A stretch of 64,000 nt of DNA from CAVXXB01 sp963765585 (lineage in GTDB: Bacteria; Calditrichota; Calditrichia; JAJRVZ01): contig CAVXXB010000010.1 of assembly GCA_963765585.1 (NCBI GenBank), forward strand, positions 62,001 through 126,000. Reading direction: 5' to 3'. Both the position numbers and the translations under genes were made by a program. The notes under the pieces were generated by a model. It was not told the DNA's origin and searched no databases. It saw nothing but the letters and a program-made list of their open reading frames with translations. This document shows, one piece after another, positions 25,789 through 36,160 of the stretch (position 1 is its first letter; each line of letters begins with the position of its first letter).

Positions 25789-27333
25789 ATGTTATCCAGA
25801 ATAATCAGCGGTGCTGTTCAGGGAATTGATGCCTATTTGGTTGAAATAGAGACATATTTGGAAGGAAATGTGCCTTATTTTGGCATGGTGGGGTTACCGG
25901 ATAATACAGTGAAAGAAAGTAAAGAGCGTGTTGTCTCTGCCATAAAAAATTCAGGATATCGTTTTATCCATAATAAGCGGATTCTGGTAAATCTGGCACC
26001 GGCCGGAATAAAAAAAGAAGGCTCGGCTTATGATTTGCCGATCGCCCTGGGAATATTGGCGGCACAGGGTGAAATCAGTGAAGAAAAATTAGAGGATACA
26101 ATGATACTGGGCGAATTGGCCCTTGACGGCACGCTGCGCCCGGTTCGCGGAATCCTTTCCATCGCGGTCGAGGCACAAAAGAAAAAGATCCATAGTATTA
26201 TGATTCCCAGAGAGAATGCCCGTGAAGCCGCAGTCGCCAGTCATGAATTAAAAGTGTATCCTGTGGACACCCTGAATGATGCCATACACCATTTAAATAA
26301 CAAAATAACAATTCAAGAACATCATGAGTCTTTAAAAGACATTTTTAATCAAAATCATAAATATCTATTTGATTTCAGCGACGTAAAAGGACAGCAACAT
26401 GTCAAACGAGCCCTTGAAGTTGCAGCGGCCGGCGGTCATAATATAGTCATGATAGGTCCGCCCGGTTCGGGTAAGACCATGCTGGCAAAAAGATTCCCCA
26501 GCATTCTTCCCGATCTTTCGCTTAAAGAAGCACTTGAAACCACAAAAATACATTCCGTGGCCGGGATGCTTTTACCGGATAAGGCGCTTGTGGTAACCCG
26601 GCCTTTTCGGTCTCCACACCATACGGTTTCGGATGCGGCTTTGGTCGGAGGCGGGAAATATCCCAGACCGGGGGAGGTAAGTCTGGCCCATCATGGTGTT
26701 CTATTTTTGGATGAGTTACCTGAATTCAAAAAGAATGTTCTTGAGGTGCTGCGCCAACCCATGGAAGATGCGAGGGTGACCATATCACGGGCTAGCCTCT
26801 CTCTGACCTATCCGGCACGGTTTCTGTTAGTTTCGGCAATGAATCCCTGCCCCTGCGGATACAGTACTTCGCCTTCCCATGACTGTAGTTGTACCCCGCA
26901 GCAAATTCAGAAGTATATGGCGCGAATATCCGGACCACTCCTGGATCGTATCGATATCCATATTGAAGTGCCGGCGGTAAAGTACCGGGAATTATCATCG
27001 GATGAATGTGGTGAGACCTCGGTTGAAATCAGAGGCAGGGTGCAGCGGGCACGGGAAATCCAGATTAAACGCTTTGAAAAAGAATGCAATTTGTATTGCA
27101 ATGCACATATGCAATCGCGTGCGAGCCGGAAATATTGCCGGATTGATGACTCTGGTAAGGCTTTGTTAAAAAATGCCATAACAAAATTAGGTTTATCGGC
27201 CAGAGCGTATGACCGCATACTGAAAGTATCGCGCACCATTGCCGACCTGTCCGAATCGACAAAAATTCTGTCCGAACATGTTTCAGAAGCGATTCAATAC
27301 CGTACACTGGACCGGCAAATGTGGTTATACTAG
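25789..27333 (+). CDS. comM: YifB/ComM family Mg-chelatase-like AAA+ ATPase
   Basis: The 514-residue protein has an N-terminal Lon-like/ChlI domain (VEIETYLEGNVPYFGMVGLPD, DGTLRPVRGILSIA), a central AAA+ module with Walker A GPPGSGKTMLAKRFP and Walker B LFLDELPEF, and a C-terminal Mg-chelatase-subunit-like region with four Cys (CPCGY...CSCTPQQ). ComM homologues form hexameric helicases that drive branch migration during natural transformation. Intact and normal in length. The ATG has only a weak ribosome site. It supports, but does not prove, competence in this organism. Confidence 0.9.
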   Translation: MLSRIISGAVQGIDAYLVEIETYLEGNVPYFGMVGLPDNTVKESKERVVSAIKNSGYRFIHNKRILVNLAPAGIKKEGSAYDLPIALGILAAQGEISEEKLEDTMILGELALDGTLRPVRGILSIAVEAQKKKIHSIMIPRENAREAAVASHELKVYPVDTLNDAIHHLNNKITIQEHHESLKDIFNQNHKYLFDFSDVKGQQHVKRALEVAAAGGHNIVMIGPPGSGKTMLAKRFPSILPDLSLKEALETTKIHSVAGMLLPDKALVVTRPFRSPHHTVSDAALVGGGKYPRPGEVSLAHHGVLFLDELPEFKKNVLEVLRQPMEDARVTISRASLSLTYPARFLLVSAMNPCPCGYSTSPSHDCSCTPQQIQKYMARISGPLLDRIDIHIEVPAVKYRELSSDECGETSVEIRGRVQRAREIQIKRFEKECNLYCNAHMQSRASRKYCRIDDSGKALLKNAITKLGLSARAYDRILKVSRTIADLSESTKILSEHVSEAIQYRTLDRQMWLY

Positions 27334-27350
27334 CAGGTAACATTTTTTTA

Positions 27351-27504
27351 ACCACAGAGTACGCAAAGAATTCTCGCAGAGACGCGGAGACGCAGAAAAA
27401 ATGATTAGAGATTAGAAATGAGAAATTAGGAATGATCTATGTATAAAATCTATCCTGAATAAGTATACTTTTAATCTCTCATCTCTCATCTCTCATCCTA
27501 ATCT
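27351..27504. repeat. Layered repeat after comM
   Basis: Left to right: ACCACAGAGTACGCAAAG (27351-27368), CTCGCAGAGACGCGGAGACG (27373 on), TTAGAGA words at 27403-27430, a 40-bp centre, then the inverted counterpart TTAATCTCTCATCTCTCATC onwards (27471-27504). Outer right-hand arms for the CGCAGAG layer are missing, so this copy is lopsided. Confidence 0.65.
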
Positions 27505-27520
27505 CACATCTTCACGAGAA

Positions 27521-30500
27521 CTACTGAATCGTCTCTGGTCTTTTTGGTGTAATTTCAATCAGCTCACCAAATAGATCCTTATTCTCTTCGATTTTCTCTT
27601 CATTACCGTAAACACAAATGGCATCCTGGTCAAGTATCTCAGAAATCATTTTTTCAAAATTTCTGATGTCTTCGGGTGTCGTTGTGATGACGGCATCCCT
27701 TTCTTTCTGTACATAAACATGATCTGTTTTCTCAAAATACCTGCGAAATGCCACATTGCCTTTTTGCGAGGGAGTCAATGGACGATCCATGCGGGATATA
27801 GTTCCGATGATAAATCGTGTCATGGTCGTTTCATCTGCTTCGAAATTTTTAAGAAACTCCGGTGTGGTACTAAAATTCTCAAGAGTCTCCTTTAAATTCG
27901 GATCACGATACGAGCCGAAATATAGTGTGCCATTGGCAGAGATAACCGCAAATCCACCATAGGCACCACCAATGACGCGAATTTGTTTTTGCAAATAATC
28001 ACGGGATAAGATCTGTCCTAATACCCGCATCTTGCCATCATAATCATAACCAAGTTTCTTAAAATCATAACCCTGGATTACGTACTGCACTTTAGAAGTA
28101 CTTAGAATTCCTTCATTTTTCTTTTTCAGGTCAAATGCCCAGGATTTTTTCTCAGGTTTCGAGTCCGGTTGTCCGGAAATAAATTTTTCCAATTCACCGC
28201 TAAATTCTGATAAATCTTCCTGGCTGCAAGTGACTCCGGCAACCATGTTATTCTTTGAAAAAAGCAGTTCTGATGCCGTTTTTAGGTTCTTTATTATGCG
28301 ATCAGACTCTACATCGAAGTTGTTTACCAATTTGGTAATGAACCAGTAGTAATCTAATCCACCTTTTATTTCGTTGAACAAACCACTATTGGTAATATAT
28401 GAGTTCTGCCGTGTCCGGGCCATACCAAAACCGTCCCGTTTTACTCTGGATTCCACCCGGGACTGATGGCGTGTGAGGACATCTTTGAGTCTGGCGACAT
28501 CATCTAATTTTGTGTACAGCAATATTTCTTCGCTTAATTCGAACATCTTCCCGATTTTGTCTTTTGTCGCTTTTGCAGTCACAATGAACTTTGGCAGTAA
28601 ATTTGAATCATCTCGATTGGCTAAATAAGTGGTCAGCGAGGTGTTAAATCCACCGGTGTGTATATTTAACTCATTATCCAGTTCACCATACGTATAATTC
28701 TTTGTGTTCATACTGCCCAATAGTTCAGTTAGCAGGGCCGCATAGGGAATCAAATCCTCCGGAATTACCTGGGCATCAAAAAAGAGGCTGGTGTAAATAA
28801 TGTTATTGGAAAATTCTTCATGATGCAGCAGTAATACATCATCGATGTCTTTTTCAGTCACGGAATACCAGGCTGCTTCTTTTGAAATATCACTAAGACT
28901 TAATAGTGGAATAGTGGCGAGTGCTTCGTCTGTATCTTCACGTTTCTGATACTCAACTAGTGTTTTTGTTTCTTCTATCAGGGATTGAATTTCTTTATCA
29001 TCCAATGATGCCTTATATGCGGTTAATTTTTCTTCGGTCTTTTGCATGTTTTCATTTTCAAGACCTCTTTGCGGCTGAAGCGCAAGCAGCAATGTATGTG
29101 GATTATCTATCAGGTGTGTTTTTATAACCTTTTCGAGGTAATCGGAATTCAATGAAGTCTTAACTTCCGCCAGAGGTTTTTCATATTCCAGATTAACAAA
29201 GGGATCATTAGCAAAAAACCAGCCATCAAGCATACGGTAAAGATAGGTCATGCCTTTTTGTGCATCATCACCTTCCCGCAAGCGGAATTCCTTTCTGTTT
29301 AAAATGCCTTCGATCATTTTTTTATTTAATCCGGATTCGGCGGTGTTACGGATTGTAGTCATCACAATCTCGCGGAATTGTTCCTTATCGCTCACATTGG
29401 CATTTTTTACCTCAATTTGAAACACGTTTTGCTTATAGTCACTGATAGATGCAGATACATCTTTACCGATTCCGGCTTCTTGTAATGCCAGCCGTACCGG
29501 ACCAGATTCATGATTTACAAGGACATCACTGAGAATATCCAACGCCATAACCAATGCCTGGTCTGTATTTTTGCCGGCAACGATATTTAAAGTTAAAAAG
29601 GTTTGATCTTCAATCTCTGCATCTTCGGCAACCGGATAGGCTGCAATAACTTCTTTCGGGCTTTCGAAAGGTGCTTGCAGTTTAAGGGTAATTTTAGCGT
29701 CTGATTTATCATAGTTGCTGAGATATTTTTCATCAATAAATTGTAACTCGGCATCCAGGTCGGCATCGCCATACAGATAAATATAGCTGTTTGAAGGATG
29801 ATAATATTTACGATGAAAATTCAAAAAGTCCTCATAGGTCAAATCGGGGATGGCGGATGGATAGCCTCCTGATGAAAAGCGGTAACAATTATCCGGAAAT
29901 AGGTTTTTGTAAATCTGATAATCCAGTTCCCTGGCAGAACTGGAATATGCACCCTTCATTTCATTGTAAACGACACCTTTGTATACCACGGGTTGATCGG
30001 CAGTTTCCAGTTCATGGTGCCAGCCTTCCTGTTTTAATATTTTGGGATCATCATAAATAAGCGGATTAAGTACGGCATCCAGATATACATGCATCAGGTT
30101 AAAATAGTCTTTGTCGTTCATGCTGGCGACCGGGTAGAGGGTAATGTGCTTTCCGGTCATAGCGTTTAGAAATGTATTAAGTGAGCCTTTGGCCAGAACA
30201 TCAAACGGGCTTTTTACCGGAAAGTTTTTTGAACCGTTCAGGACAGAGTGCTCCATGATATGGGGTGTACCACAATCATTTTCCGGGATAGTTTTAAAGG
30301 CAATACTAAATGTTTTATTATCATCAGCTGCAGCAATCTTTAGTAATTGTGCACCGGATTTTATATGCTCAAAATATAAACATTCGGCATTTACTTCCTT
30401 AACAAATCGTTTTTCAATCAGTTTAAAGCCATGATACATACTGTTCTCCTCGAATTCATCCGGACCACCGGCAGCCATACAGGTACCGGTAATCAGAACC

Positions 30501-30529
30501 ATTAGCCATACGAACACTTTTTTACTCAT
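27521..30529 (-). CDS. M16C zinc metallopeptidase (presequence protease-like)
   Basis: The 1002-residue protein has a signal peptide (VFVWLMVLITGTCMAAG) and an inverted zinc site HIMEHSVLNGS (HxxEH) at about residue 90, with the downstream Glu helix around NEMKGAYSS. Four homologous M16 domains and the central hairpin linker give the PreP/Iap-type length. Such enzymes degrade short unfolded peptides in a closed chamber; here likely in the periplasm. An ideal GGAGGAATT site precedes the ATG. No frame breaks. The PreP subfamily is preferred over pitrilysin by length and motif spacing. Confidence 0.9.
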   Translation of the reverse strand: MSKKVFVWLMVLITGTCMAAGGPDEFEENSMYHGFKLIEKRFVKEVNAECLYFEHIKSGAQLLKIAAADDNKTFSIAFKTIPENDCGTPHIMEHSVLNGSKNFPVKSPFDVLAKGSLNTFLNAMTGKHITLYPVASMNDKDYFNLMHVYLDAVLNPLIYDDPKILKQEGWHHELETADQPVVYKGVVYNEMKGAYSSSARELDYQIYKNLFPDNCYRFSSGGYPSAIPDLTYEDFLNFHRKYYHPSNSYIYLYGDADLDAELQFIDEKYLSNYDKSDAKITLKLQAPFESPKEVIAAYPVAEDAEIEDQTFLTLNIVAGKNTDQALVMALDILSDVLVNHESGPVRLALQEAGIGKDVSASISDYKQNVFQIEVKNANVSDKEQFREIVMTTIRNTAESGLNKKMIEGILNRKEFRLREGDDAQKGMTYLYRMLDGWFFANDPFVNLEYEKPLAEVKTSLNSDYLEKVIKTHLIDNPHTLLLALQPQRGLENENMQKTEEKLTAYKASLDDKEIQSLIEETKTLVEYQKREDTDEALATIPLLSLSDISKEAAWYSVTEKDIDDVLLLHHEEFSNNIIYTSLFFDAQVIPEDLIPYAALLTELLGSMNTKNYTYGELDNELNIHTGGFNTSLTTYLANRDDSNLLPKFIVTAKATKDKIGKMFELSEEILLYTKLDDVARLKDVLTRHQSRVESRVKRDGFGMARTRQNSYITNSGLFNEIKGGLDYYWFITKLVNNFDVESDRIIKNLKTASELLFSKNNMVAGVTCSQEDLSEFSGELEKFISGQPDSKPEKKSWAFDLKKKNEGILSTSKVQYVIQGYDFKKLGYDYDGKMRVLGQILSRDYLQKQIRVIGGAYGGFAVISANGTLYFGSYRDPNLKETLENFSTTPEFLKNFEADETTMTRFIIGTISRMDRPLTPSQKGNVAFRRYFEKTDHVYVQKERDAVITTTPEDIRNFEKMISEILDQDAICVYGNEEKIEENKDLFGELIEITPKRPETIQ

Positions 30530-30589
30530 TGTAATTCCTCCAAATTAATGATTTCACAAAATATGATGTATTTTATTTATGTAAGACGC

Positions 30590-30610
30590 GGAACGGTCTC
30601 AGACCGTTCC
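30590..30610. repeat. Perfect 21-base palindrome
   Basis: GGAACGGTCT-C-AGACCGTTCC, set in GTAAGACGC...CTAC. It resembles the palindrome found inside the kinase genes (GTAAGGACACGACG and its complement). It lies in the gap between the DUF1028 gene and the M16C gene. Confidence 0.7.
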
Positions 30611-30713
30611 CTACATTAATATCATGCCTGGATATTGTAAACAGATAGCATTGTTTACGCAGAACACCGTCACCGGTTTCAACAATTCTTGAATATCATA
30701 AAAGTATTTTGAA

Positions 30714-31707
30714 TTATTTTTGATTAACAATGGATAAGAACTCAGGATCATTTTTTAATGCACTCATGTCCGTATCACCGCTGGCCTGAGATTTTAATTT
30801 TGGATTTAGTTCTATCGCAATTTTTAATGCGTCCAGTGCCTCTTTTTTCTGGCCGGCAGCCAGCCGGATTACGGAGAGATCATACATTACCTCCGGGTTG
30901 TCCGGGGCCAGCGTGGCGGTGCGTTCCATATGCGGCAGTGCAAGTTGTGGTTCGTTCTGGCGGAATAATGTCCAGCCTTCATTCCATGAATAATTCATTT
31001 GCGCATAATCCAGTAAGCGGCCCAGTTCTTTAAAGGGTTCGGCATGATCGTCCACGCGGATATCAATGGCGCGATCCGTATGGCCGCCATATCCGGCCCC
31101 TTTTTTAACGACCAGCAGAGCCTGCTGATTGTTTTCCGCGCGAATCACCACCTTTTGCATGACCGGCCAGCAGGGCAGCATACAATCTTTCTGCCAGGGT
31201 GCCGTTTGTTTCCAGGAATGTTTTTTCCATGGCCAGAACCACATCTTCACCGGTTAAAATGTTTCCCTGAACGGCATAATTTTTACCGGAACGCCCACCG
31301 GCCCAGGGAACGCAGTTTTCACCGGTATGAGTGAATGAACTGCCGTCGGCTGCGACCATGCCCAGTTGTCGTTTTTGCGGATCGGTATCATTGCGTAACA
31401 GAATATTACCTGCTTCGGCGGCACTGGCCCCTTTTTCCATCAGATCCAGCCCGCGCCAGCCGAATGAAGTATTGGCAAATGACTGGGTTGCCACGGCACC
31501 CACGTCGGCCCGGGCCCATGGAACCACGGTTCCCACGGCAAAAAACCTTGAGGCAACAGCCACACCCAGTTCACCGGTTACCGAGTCTCTGGCTACAATA
31601 GAAAATGTGGCCACTGGAAAATGATTTGTATTTGCCGAACTTGACATATTGAATAAACCGCTGAAATTTATAATCAAGAATATACAAAGTATATGTTTGC
31701 GTTTCAT
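30714..31707 (-). CDS. DUF1028 protein with TPR-like tail, one frameshift
   Basis: Two frames make one protein of about 330 residues. The first (31707 to about 31135) carries a signal peptide and the DUF1028 domain: FPVATFSIVARDSVTGELGV, ADVGAVATQSFANTSFG and LLAGHAKGGDSRGKQSA. The second resumes with ALLVVKKGAGYGG and RAIDIRVDDH, the end of the domain, then a TPR-like helical tail (LPHMERTATLAPDNPEVMYD, ALKIAIELNP) to 30714. A one-base change near 31135 would join them. The ATG at 31707 has a CAGGAGA site. DUF1028 proteins have an Ntn-hydrolase fold and are thought to be periplasmic amidases or isomerases; the substrate is unknown. Confidence 0.8.
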
Positions 31708-31749
31708 ATTGATTCTCCTGATAGAATTATTTGGTAGTGTAAAAAAAAT

Positions 31750-31828
31750 AACCACAGAGGACACTGAGTAAATTAATATTATGTAAGTTAATACTGTTTC
31801 TCATTGCCTCCCCTCTGTGATATCCTCT
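31750..31828. repeat. CACAGAG inverted repeat upstream of the DUF1028 gene
   Basis: AACCACAGAGGACACTGAG on the left pairs imperfectly with CCCTCTGTGATATCCTCT on the right. The remainder of the gap up to the vapBC operator (31829-32176) is AT-rich, has one lone TTCACAGAGTTAATCTCTG stretch near 31981, and shows no gene. Confidence 0.55.
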
Positions 31829-32176
31829 ATTATAACTTTTATATTTAATTCTTGATTAATTTTTTTGCTATAACTTCTTCATAATCACTTTTTACACCCA
31901 CGTATTTGGGGAAAGATAAAGATTCAATTTCATAAACGAATCTTTTCATAGAACTAATTTTATAAAGATATTTTCCACGAGTTCACAGAGTTAATCTCTG
32001 GGAACTTTGTAGTTTCTTTTTCATTTTTTCATGTCACGATTTTATCGGGATGATACTACCATTTATTTCAAGACATTCAAAACATAGGAAAATATTCTAA
32101 AAAATGCTACTCTATAATCTCATCATTATCCACCTGCAAAGATTGTTTTTATCATTTATCTTGAGTTGATATTAAA

Positions 32177-32219
32177 TATGAACTATATTATAGTTCATAA
32201 TGAACTGAAGATGGTTCAT
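32177..32219 (+). promoter_or_regulatory. Two-part operator of the vapBC-type operon
   Basis: A perfect 23-base palindrome, TATGAACTATA-T-TATAGTTCATA (32177-32199), is followed directly by a second inverted repeat, ATGAAC-N8-GTTCAT (32200-32219). The half-site ATGAAC thus recurs four times at regular spacing just before the antitoxin start. This is the expected design for binding by ribbon-helix-helix antitoxin dimers, giving autorepression. It is inferred from structure and place only. Confidence 0.75.
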
Positions 32220-32236
32220 AAGAAGGAGATTTTGGT

Positions 32237-32494
32237 ATGAAATCCATTACAATTCATGGTTTGGATAACAAACTAGACAGCTTAATCCGTAAACGGTCGA
32301 AACGGGATGGAAAAAGTTTAAATAAAACCATTAAAGGCATTCTTGAAGAATCCTTGGGAATGAAAAAAAATAGTGATTCTGATAATGCGAATGAATTTAT
32401 GGATCTTTTCGGTGTCTGGAGTGCTGATGATAAAAAGGAATTTGATAGAGATGTGGCTGATTTTGATAAAATAGACAAAGAGGACTGGAAATGA
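32237..32494 (+). CDS. VapB/FitA-like antitoxin, ribbon-helix-helix
   Basis: The 85-residue protein begins with an RHH DNA-binding fold (SITIHGLDNKLDSLIRKRSKRDGKSLNKTIKGILEE, shown here as its strand and two helices). An acidic tail follows (DLFGVWSADDKKEFDRD), which normally wraps the toxin. The AGAAGGAG site precedes the ATG. Its stop overlaps the toxin start (ATGA), giving translational coupling. The upstream palindromes are the likely operator. It probably binds them as dimers together with the PIN toxin. Confidence 0.88.
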   Translation: MKSITIHGLDNKLDSLIRKRSKRDGKSLNKTIKGILEESLGMKKNSDSDNANEFMDLFGVWSADDKKEFDRDVADFDKIDKEDWK

Positions 32495-32895
32495 ACAAAA
32501 TTCTCTTGGATACCAACGCCTATACCAGTTATCTGAAAGGGGACCAGCAGGTGTTAGAATTTTTGGCCGGTGCGAATCTTGTTTATATGTCTGTTTTTGT
32601 GGCAGGAGAACTGTCAGCAGGTTTTAGAGGCGGGAGTAAATTCAGATATAATAAAATGAATTTCGACAAATTCTTACGCAAATCAACCGTCGAATTTCTA
32701 AATGCCACTGAAACTACAGCAGACATATTTGGCCAGTTAAAAAACACATTGAGGCAAGCCGGAACCCCGTTGCCAATAAATGATGTCTGGATTGCTGCTC
32801 AGGCATTAGAAACCGGATCGGTGTTGATTACATATGATAAACATTTTTCTGCCATACCCGGTTTGAGATTGTGGTACTACTTTCCGGAACAATAA
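32491..32895 (+). CDS. vapC: VapC-type PIN-domain toxin
   Basis: The 134-residue PIN protein has the four acidic positions of the RNase active site: Asp in ILLDTNAYTSYL, Glu in FVAGELSAGF, Asp in PINDVWIAAQA and Asp in LITYDKHFS. PIN toxins cleave tRNA or rRNA and are held inactive by the cognate antitoxin. It overlaps the antitoxin gene by four bases. It is intact, with all catalytic residues, so the module should be functional. The RNA target is unknown. Confidence 0.9.
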   Translation: MNKILLDTNAYTSYLKGDQQVLEFLAGANLVYMSVFVAGELSAGFRGGSKFRYNKMNFDKFLRKSTVEFLNATETTADIFGQLKNTLRQAGTPLPINDVWIAAQALETGSVLITYDKHFSAIPGLRLWYYFPEQ

Positions 32896-33179
32896 AAATA
32901 ATTTTCCTGCAGTATAGCAAGTCCCGGATAGCCAATGACTGGAATAAATTTTCTGGTTTAATATTTTTCTTTACTCTCAAATATATATATCATATATTTA
33001 TTAAGTATTACTAGTTTTAAGTATCAAATCCTTCATTATATAAAATCTTATACATTCTGTACTGAATATTTTTTTATCGCATCCTCATACGGGTCCGGTT
33101 TTTTGTTGTACATGATTTAATTATTTCTTCTGATTTTGGTGAGTTCACATTCGTGATTACACACAGAAGGGAAATTATT

Positions 33180-36147
33180 ATGACAAAACGGTGCCTTTTT
33201 ACACTGCTTTTATTGCTTTTAATACCCGCTATACTCCATGCACAGCAATCAGGTAAAATTGTCGGTACAATTATTGACTCCGGTACGGGAGAACCAATTC
33301 CCGGTGTCAATGTAATGATCGCGCATTCCAGCCTGGGGGCGACCACCGATCTGGATGGTTATTTTATCATTCTAAACGTGTCGGTGGGGTTAAATACGGT
33401 GCATGCGCAATATATCGGGTATCGCGATGTATTTTTAAATGATGTGCGCGTCTTTGCCAATACCACCAGCAATATAAAAATTGAACTTGAACCGACGACA
33501 CTTGAACTGACCGAAGCCATTGAAATTATTGCCGAACGACCGCTGGTGGAGAAAAATTTTACCCATAGTTATTCGGTGTTAACTGCCGATCAGATTGAAA
33601 ACATTGCGGTGCGAGGCCTGGATAACCTGCTGGATCTTCAGGCAGGGGTAACCGTCCAGAACGGCAATGTATATATCCGCGGCGGGCGTGCGGATCAAAC
33701 CGGATACTATGTTAATGGCACTACGGTAACCAGTCCTTATTATAACAAACGATCCTTTTCACTCATCCAGAATGCCATCGAGGAAATGCAGGTGCTCACA
33801 GGCGGCTATATGGCAGAATACGGAAATGCTGTTTCCGGCATAACTTTAACTGAAATAAAAACCGGTTCGCCCAATCTGAATCTCTCTGTCGACATGCAAA
33901 CAGATAATTTTGTCGATAACGGTGAAAAATTTCTCGATACCTACTCATATGGACATTCGATAATTACAGGTACGATAAGTGCTCCCATTTTTACACCGAC
34001 AGTGCGTTTATTTGCTGCTGTTGAAAACGAGTATCTGGCCGACTGGCGTAAGCGTTGGAGCACAGGATTTGAAGTTAGTGGACTAGTGGATAGTGAGCGA
34101 GATAGTAAAACTTATCAAGATACGATCGATATTAAATACCCCGATGGGTTTACCCCCAAAAATAGTCAGAATAACTGGCGGATCAACAGTACCATACTCA
34201 TCGATCTGAATAAATATCAAATCAGATTAAAAGGAATCTATAACAATAGTAAGACAGAAGACAATCTGAGACCGATATGGCATTTATTAAATAGCCGATC
34301 CGGTTGGTATAATGAAACACAATGGCTTGGCGGTGTAAGATTTACCCACATTCTAAGTCCGGTTACATATTATCATCTTGATCTGAATTACTCAAATTAT
34401 AAAACGGTAACCGAGGATGGCTGGTTTGGCTCAAATTGGCGCGCATGGGAAGATAGTGCCCTTGTGGCTGAATATACCGGTGGCCGCGTAAATTTTGCAA
34501 AACGTTGGTATGCAGGAAAAGTTGCCATATTCAGCTGAGTTCCCATTCTTCCATGATGGGAGCCCTATATTCGCAGAGAGTATGTATCAGGAGATTGGTG
34601 AAGAAAATATTTCCGGTTCACTCAACCTTGTTAGTCAGTGGAATAAATATCATGAAGTGAAGGGTGGTCTGAGTGTTAATTATCATACTATTCGTAGATT
34701 TGGTGTAATTCCCGGATTATATATGGAGTCAGCGGAATATTACGGTGGTGCAAAAATGATTCCACCGGATGACTTTTTGCGAGGATATTACCGCTATACA
34801 ATCGGATACGATTATCACGGTAATAAAACAAATTCCGACCAGAAAATAGTCGTTGATAATCAGACAGTGACAACGGTTCAGGCACCACCCCATCCGGTTT
34901 TTGCAGCTCGGCATTTCTTCAGGACAAAATCGAGTTTGGTGATCTGATCATAAACCTCGGTTTGCGATATGATTATATTGATACGGATACCAAGACTCTT
35001 ATCAACCCCACAAATCCGCCGGTAATCCAATCTTTAGAAACGCTTCCGGATGCAGCCTGGGCCGACAAGGATCCAATTCATGAACTCAGTCCGCGCCTGG
35101 GATTGGCATTTCCCATTACCGAACGGACAGTTTTCTACACTCAATATGGCAAATTTGTTCAGATGCCTTTGCTCAGATCAATGTACGGAAACCGATCATT
35201 TTATGGCGCCAATATGGTTGGTGGTAATGCATTATATTATAGCCGGGCAGGGGCCGATCTTGAACCAATTCGTTCTACACAATACGAAATTGGATATCGC
35301 CAGCAATTTGGCTCTGCAGCCGCTTTCTCAATTGTGGCCTACTATAAAAATATTAAGAATCAACTGAACTTTGCCTATGTGATCGCCGATCCGCAATCGG
35401 AAATCCGATCATATCCAGCATATGTGAATGATGACTTTGTCACCAATAAAGGCTTTGAAGTGGAGTTTCTGCTGCGGCGCATACACCGCGTACAAATGCG
35501 AATAAATTATACCTTGGCAAGTGCCGAGGGCAGTGCATCAGATCGTTATGCACCCCAAACAAAGAATGCCTTTCCCCTGGATTATGACCAGCGACATCGC
35601 GGTGCCTTGAATATGGATTACCGTTTTACTGACGGTGACGGCGGACCCGTGCTTGAAAATTTGGGTCTTAATATATTGTTCACATTCAACAGTGGCCACC
35701 GCTACACTGCATATGAATATGAACCCGGAACGGCCCGAAACGGATATGAGGGACCTATTCGAGGCAAATTCCAGGTCTCGTTCGGCGGCCGAGCCGGTAA
35801 ATGCATCATCGACTCCATGGGTATACAATCTGGATTTGCGGCTTGACAAAAGTTTTCAACTTTGGTCGGGTATGTGGATTAACCTGTATCTCAGGGTCAA
35901 TAATGTCTTGAATACGCAAAATGAGATCAATGTATACCGTACGACCGGTTCGGCTGCAGATGATGGTTGGTTACATAATAGTGATAATTACCGGGAATAT
36001 TATAACCGCAGCGGCCAGCAATATATTGACATGTACCGTGCCGTCAATCTCGAAAACGGCCAATCTTATTTAAGTTATTACGGGCAGGATTTATACAATT
36101 CACCACGCCAGATTTGGTTCGGCTTTAAAATCACCTTCGCCGAATAA
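33180..36147 (+). pseudogene. TonB-dependent receptor with CarboxypepD_reg domain, three frame breaks
   Basis: Fragments at 33180-34538, 34495-34947, 34962-35846 and 35635-36147 read as one outer-membrane receptor of about 985 residues. It has a signal peptide ending in LHAQ, a CarboxypepD-like domain (GKIVGTIIDSGTGEPIPGVN, ATTDLDGYF), a plug domain (VLTADQIENIAVRGLDNLLD, VYIRGGRADQTGYYVNG) and a beta-barrel ending FGFKITFAE. Sequence continues at once after each break. The family imports large or chelated substrates with TonB energy. The next gene, a T9SS-sorted protein 13 bp downstream, is probably its surface partner. The start ATG at 33180 follows GAAGGGA. Called broken by sequence, but errors in the consensus would also explain it. 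Confidence 0.8.
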
Positions 36148-36160
36148 AAAGGGGGATTTG

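Noticed and set aside
25619..25804. 61-codon open frame before comM
   Set aside because: It overlaps the comM start, has no ribosome site, and its composition follows AT-rich gap DNA.
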